Shown here piece after piece: positions 61,387-64,000 of a stretch of DNA of 64,000 bases. Below the pieces are notes generated by a model that was not told the origin of the DNA, did no database searches, and worked only from the letters and a program-made list of their open reading frames with translations. Source of the stretch: a bacterium (GTDB lineage: Bacteria > Cyanobacteriota > Vampirovibrionia > Gastranaerophilales > Gastranaerophilaceae); NCBI GenBank assembly GCA_017559905.1, contig JAFYQF010000002.1:62001-126000 (forward strand), written 5' to 3'. How positions within the stretch are numbered: the stretch's first letter is position 1; each line of letters starts with the position of its first letter. The position numbers and the translations under genes are program-made.

Positions 61387-62055
61387 ATGAACAATTCAAC
61401 AATAAAAATTCTGCTTGTCGAAGACCAAAAGCTTATGCGTGTCGGATTAAAATCTCTATTTGAAGAACATCCTGAATTAGAAATCATTGCCGAAGCCCAA
61501 AATGGCAAAGAAGCTATCGAAAAGCACAAAACAATTCACCCAGATGTTACACTTATGGATATCGGGTTGCCTGATATAAGCGGAATAGAAGTCACTAAAA
61601 AGGTACTAGAAGCGAACTCTAACGCAAAAGTCATAATTCTAACTTCCCACATATCAGAACAAGAAATATTAGACTCACTTCACGCCGGAGCTTGCGCATA
61701 CGTCTTGAAAGATATAAACACAGAAATACTCAAAATGATTATTAAAACAGTTAAAGACGGAGCAATGTGGCTTGACCCTCAAGTTGTACCGATTCTAAGA
61801 GAAAAGAATTGTGGAGTAATTCCACCTCGTCAAATGTCAAGAGCTATGTTCAAAGAACAACACGCCAATCTCACTCAAAGAGAATACGAAGTTCTTAAAT
61901 TAGTTGTAGACGGCAAATCAAATTACGAAATTGCAGAAGAACTCACAATAAGCGAACACACAGCCAAAGCTCACGTCTGCAATATTATTCAAAAACTTGT
62001 AGTTGACGATAGAACCCAAGCCGCAGTAAAAGCTCTAAAAGAAGGATTGGTTTAA
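61387..62055 (+). CDS. NarL/FixJ-family response regulator (LuxR-type HTH)
   Basis: The product of about 222 residues has a receiver domain ('KILLVEDQKLMRVGLKSLF', phosphoacceptor Asp in 'VTLMDIGLPDISG', 'VIILTSH', and the Lys in 'YVLKDI') and a C-terminal LuxR HTH ('LTQREYEVLKLVVDGKSNYEIAEELTISEHTAKAHVCNI'). TTGGAGG sits 7 bases before the ATG at 61387. No histidine kinase gene is adjacent, so it is an orphan here. Confidence 0.93.
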   Translation: MNNSTIKILLVEDQKLMRVGLKSLFEEHPELEIIAEAQNGKEAIEKHKTIHPDVTLMDIGLPDISGIEVTKKVLEANSNAKVIILTSHISEQEILDSLHAGACAYVLKDINTEILKMIIKTVKDGAMWLDPQVVPILREKNCGVIPPRQMSRAMFKEQHANLTQREYEVLKLVVDGKSNYEIAEELTISEHTAKAHVCNIIQKLVVDDRTQAAVKALKEGLV

Positions 62056-62145
62056 CGCAACATAACTTTTTGTAACAATAAAACCTTTTTATCTAAAGTT
62101 AGAACACACAATAACCGTAATTATTTTTGTAGAAAGGTTTTAATT

Positions 62146-62484
62146 ATGGCAAGAAAAGATATTGATAAATTTTTAGAAGAAATCGCAATTTCCACAGCTT
62201 GGGCAGAAGACTTCGCTAACGAAATTAAGGATGAAAAAACATTTGAAGCTATCAAAGAAATCGCTAACCTTAAAAATAAACAAGGAGATCGCCTTTATGA
62301 TAACTTCCAATTATTTCAATTTTTAGGCGAAGAAACAGAACAAAAAGCAAACCTTGCAAAAAGATTTCTTCAAGACAATCCTGAATTTTCTACCAAAAAC
62401 TTTAATCTACCAATGATTAACTATATTCTAAAAAACGATTTGTCAGAAGAAGCAATTGACGCTTTAATTAAAAATGCCAGATAA
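62146..62484 (+). CDS. Small helical unknown protein
   Basis: The 112-residue product is acidic and helical with Phe/Leu-spaced amphipathic pattern ('DKFLEEIAIS', 'FQLFQFLGEETEQKANLAKRFL'), no membrane segment and no known family. AGAAAGG precedes the ATG. It ends 3 bases from converging rnhA. Confidence 0.68.
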   Translation: MARKDIDKFLEEIAISTAWAEDFANEIKDEKTFEAIKEIANLKNKQGDRLYDNFQLFQFLGEETEQKANLAKRFLQDNPEFSTKNFNLPMINYILKNDLSEEAIDALIKNAR

Positions 62485-62486
62485 AA

Positions 62487-62978
62487 TTAAGCATCAACGC
62501 CGTCATCAATTAACAAGTTTTCTGATTTTGAAGAACTTACTGCCAAGCGGTCACAACGTTCATTAAATTCGTGCCCGTTATGTCCCTTAACCCAAATGAG
62601 TTCTATATCGTGCTGTTCCATAGCTTTTAACAAACGTAACCACAAATCAACATTTTTCACTGGTTTTTTAGCTGCAGTACGCCAATTATTCTTTTTCCAA
62701 TTTTCAATCCATTTTTGTTCAAAAGCATCAATAAAATACTTACTATCAGAACAAATTTTTACCCTACAAGGTTTTTTAAGCGCTTCCAAACCAACAATAA
62801 CAGCCAACAATTCCATTCTATTATTTGTTGTGACTTTATAGCCTGCCGTCAATTCTTTTTCATGACAATAACCGGTAGCATCAGTATGTCTTAAAATAGT
62901 ACCATACCCACCAGCACCAGGATTACCGCTACAAGCGCCATCTGTATACATCTCTATTAAAGTTTTCTCTCCAGCCAT
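62487..62978 (-). CDS. rnhA: Ribonuclease HI
   Basis: RNase HI degrades RNA in RNA/DNA hybrids. The 163-residue product keeps all four acidic catalytic residues: Asp in 'MYTDGACSGNPG', Glu in 'NNRMELLAV', Asp in 'CSDSKYFIDA' and Asp in 'NERCDRLA'. The ATG has no ribosome site; a TATTAT box ends 7 bases before it. Confidence 0.96.
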   Translation of the reverse strand: MAGEKTLIEMYTDGACSGNPGAGGYGTILRHTDATGYCHEKELTAGYKVTTNNRMELLAVIVGLEALKKPCRVKICSDSKYFIDAFEQKWIENWKKNNWRTAAKKPVKNVDLWLRLLKAMEQHDIELIWVKGHNGHEFNERCDRLAVSSSKSENLLIDDGVDA

Positions 62979-62985
62979 AACTGCG

Positions 62986-63014
62986 ATAATATCGTTAATA
63001 TAAGTTCAAGTCAA
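62986..63014 (-). promoter_or_regulatory. rnhA promoter, leaderless
   Basis: On the minus strand TTGACT (63014-63009), a 17-base spacer and TATTAT (62991-62986) lie 7 bases before the ATG at 62978. Five of six bases match consensus in each box. Confidence 0.75.
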
Positions 63015-63689
63015 TTATCTTTTATATTTTTTCAAACGTTGCTTTTCACTTTTTTCTATTCGATTTGATTCTATTATTTTTTGAATTGATTTGTTGTACG
63101 TAAAATCATCTAATTTTGACTTTTTCAAATATTCTTCACTCAACTCGGGATACTTTATATAACAAACCGAAACAAGCCAAGCAACAGCCATTTGTGCATA
63201 ATAATCTTTTGACGAAAATTCATCTACTATCGCAACGATTTTATCCAAATAATATTCTTCAACGTAATAATTTAACAACATTACAAACCCAAAACGAAGT
63301 TCATATTCTTTTTTTGACTTCAAATACGGTTGTAAGAAATCAAAAACATCTTGTTTATAAAATTTTACAAACTTTAGTCCGCAACAAAAGCTGTCGCACA
63401 CAGACCAATTGTCTATTTTTACAACAAAATCTTTTATCAATTGCAAATCTTGCGAGCTCTTTGCAACCAATCCAATAACCATTCCCTGGAGCATAACTTC
63501 TTCCATATATTTTGGAGTGATATTTAAAAAGCTTTGCCAATCTGATATAGATATATTTTTCGCTAACTTACGCAAAATCGGCAATCTAACTCCTAACACA
63601 TTTTTCACATTTGGAAGTAATGATGCCGAAAATTTTTGATAATCAGACTCTGCCAAATATTCCAGTTGTATTCTTATATCCTTAACCAT
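63015..63689 (-). CDS. AlkD-like DNA alkylation repair protein
   Basis: AlkD-type HEAT-like glycosylases excise positively charged alkylated bases. The 224-residue product has 'GVRLPILRKLAKNI', 'IDNWSVCDSF' with the key Trp and Asp, 'RFGFVMLLNYYVEEYY' with the Arg, and 'YYAQMAVAWLVSVCYIKYP'. The residue set suggests an active enzyme. Its ATG is 6 bases after TATAAT, without a ribosome site. Confidence 0.87.
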   Translation of the reverse strand: MVKDIRIQLEYLAESDYQKFSASLLPNVKNVLGVRLPILRKLAKNISISDWQSFLNITPKYMEEVMLQGMVIGLVAKSSQDLQLIKDFVVKIDNWSVCDSFCCGLKFVKFYKQDVFDFLQPYLKSKKEYELRFGFVMLLNYYVEEYYLDKIVAIVDEFSSKDYYAQMAVAWLVSVCYIKYPELSEEYLKKSKLDDFTYNKSIQKIIESNRIEKSEKQRLKKYKR

Positions 63690-63695
63690 ACGTAA

Positions 63696-63701
63696 ATTAT
63701 A
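63696..63701 (-). promoter_or_regulatory. alkD-like gene -10 box, six bases before ATG
   Basis: TATAAT on the minus strand (63701-63696) is followed by 6 bases and the ATG at 63689. The -35 position reads TATTCA, three of six. Confidence 0.6.
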
Positions 63702-63712
63702 TCATGTATTTG

Positions 63713-63741
63713 TTGACTTGAATATTTTAAAAAACTATAAT
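63713..63741 (+). promoter_or_regulatory. Promoter of the last gene
   Basis: TTGACT (63713-63718), a 17-base spacer and TATAAT (63736-63741) precede the ATG at 63778 and overlap the divergent alkD-like promoter. Confidence 0.75.
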
Positions 63742-63777
63742 CAAGGAATAATCTGGTTAAAATAAAGGAGTTTGAGA

Positions 63778-64000
63778 ATGCTAGAAAATATTAAAAATTG
63801 GTTTTGCACACACTTTGACATTAAAGCTTATCCAACAACATACATTAATATTCTTGTTGCCTTGTTGATTTTCCCTTGTTTATTATTCCTACCTTCAAGA
63901 TGGGGGTACGAAAACGGAGTTTTAGAGAATATTCAGATGATTGTATTATTCGCAGGAGTATTTTTGGCGCTAAAAAGCAAGGTTGATAAAAAATTCTTTA
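63778..64000 (+). CDS. Membrane protein of unknown function, 5' part
   Basis: The first 74 residues are visible. They contain two hydrophobic segments ('INILVALLIFPCLLFLP', about residues 22-38, and 'MIVLFAGVFLAL', about 55-66) around a short polar loop. AAAGGAG precedes the ATG. The rest lies beyond the window; no family can be assigned. Confidence 0.75.
   Translation, partial: MLENIKNWFCTHFDIKAYPTTYINILVALLIFPCLLFLPSRWGYENGVLENIQMIVLFAGVFLALKSKVDKKFF

Overview
The window looks like chromosomal DNA of a gut 'Candidatus Gastranaerophilales' type bacterium (Melainabacteria/Vampirovibrionia, the non-photosynthetic sisters of Cyanobacteria). This is an inference. It rests on the very AT-rich sequence, a Gram-negative lipopolysaccharide gene set (lpxB, kdsA, kdsC) beside a MurT-type Mur ligase, and many lineage-specific proteins of unknown function that carry a short N-terminal 'F-x-G' type motif or begin like MGLNLNSLYQSPYV. 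No rRNA, tRNA, CRISPR array, prophage or intact insertion sequence was found. Coding density is high, transcription units are short, and many end in clear hairpin-plus-T-run terminators, several of them shared by convergent genes.

Layout. 1-9.1 kb: end of lpxB, two unknown proteins, dgt, an MCE/MlaD lipid-transport protein, a TPR protein, then kdsC-queD-uppP. 9.2-14.5 kb: a tight three-gene unit of two related membrane proteins of unknown function and an intracellular-looking GH13 glucosidase-like enzyme. 14.6-17.4 kb: panD, yajQ, small unknown proteins and a frameshifted DUF3137 gene. 17.4-23.6 kb (minus): rplT-rpmI and the cell-wall/division cluster murC-murB-ddl-ftsQ followed by nadE. 23.7-31.9 kb: GNAT, leuS, an exported NTF2-like protein, lspA-rluD-lapA, then YtxH/DUF948 envelope or stress proteins. 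32-39.5 kb: murT, pdxJ, a zinc-ribbon protein, a 367-bp regulatory/ncRNA region in front of rex, a possible CheD-like deamidase, coaX, hisS. 39.5-46.9 kb: TPR protein, a decayed 0.7 kb region with hairpin repeats and a pseudogene, rqcP, a metallophosphoesterase, a CorC-type protein, an OmpA-like protein, a FliA-type sigma factor and an Ala/Lys-rich protein. 47-58.4 kb: an M16 pseudo-peptidase, kdsA, an MBL hydrolase, pheS, a SIS protein, gatB, a SPOR protein, DUF366, queC, a HEAT-repeat protein and a paralogous pair of membrane proteins. 58.6-64 kb: nadC-nadB, an orphan LuxR-type response regulator, rnhA, an AlkD-like glycosylase and the start of a membrane protein.

How the genes fit together. 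Envelope building dominates: Kdo synthesis (kdsA, kdsC), lipid A (lpxB), lipid carrier recycling (uppP), peptidoglycan precursors (murC, murB, ddl), MurT modification, division (ftsQ, SPOR), lipoprotein maturation (lspA) and lipid trafficking (MCE). NAD metabolism (nadB, nadC, nadE and the NADH-sensing repressor rex), other cofactors (panD, coaX, pdxJ), queuosine (queD, queC) and translation (leuS, hisS, pheS, gatB, rplT, rpmI, rqcP) make up the rest.

Most notable signals: near-consensus promoters whose -10 box lies 6-7 bases before the start codon (hisS, kdsA, rnhA, alkD, rex), predicting leaderless mRNAs; a structured RNA candidate with competing folds behind three operator-like palindromes upstream of rex; and several enzymes that lack or have altered catalytic residues (NadE glutaminase domain, LspA, M16 protein).
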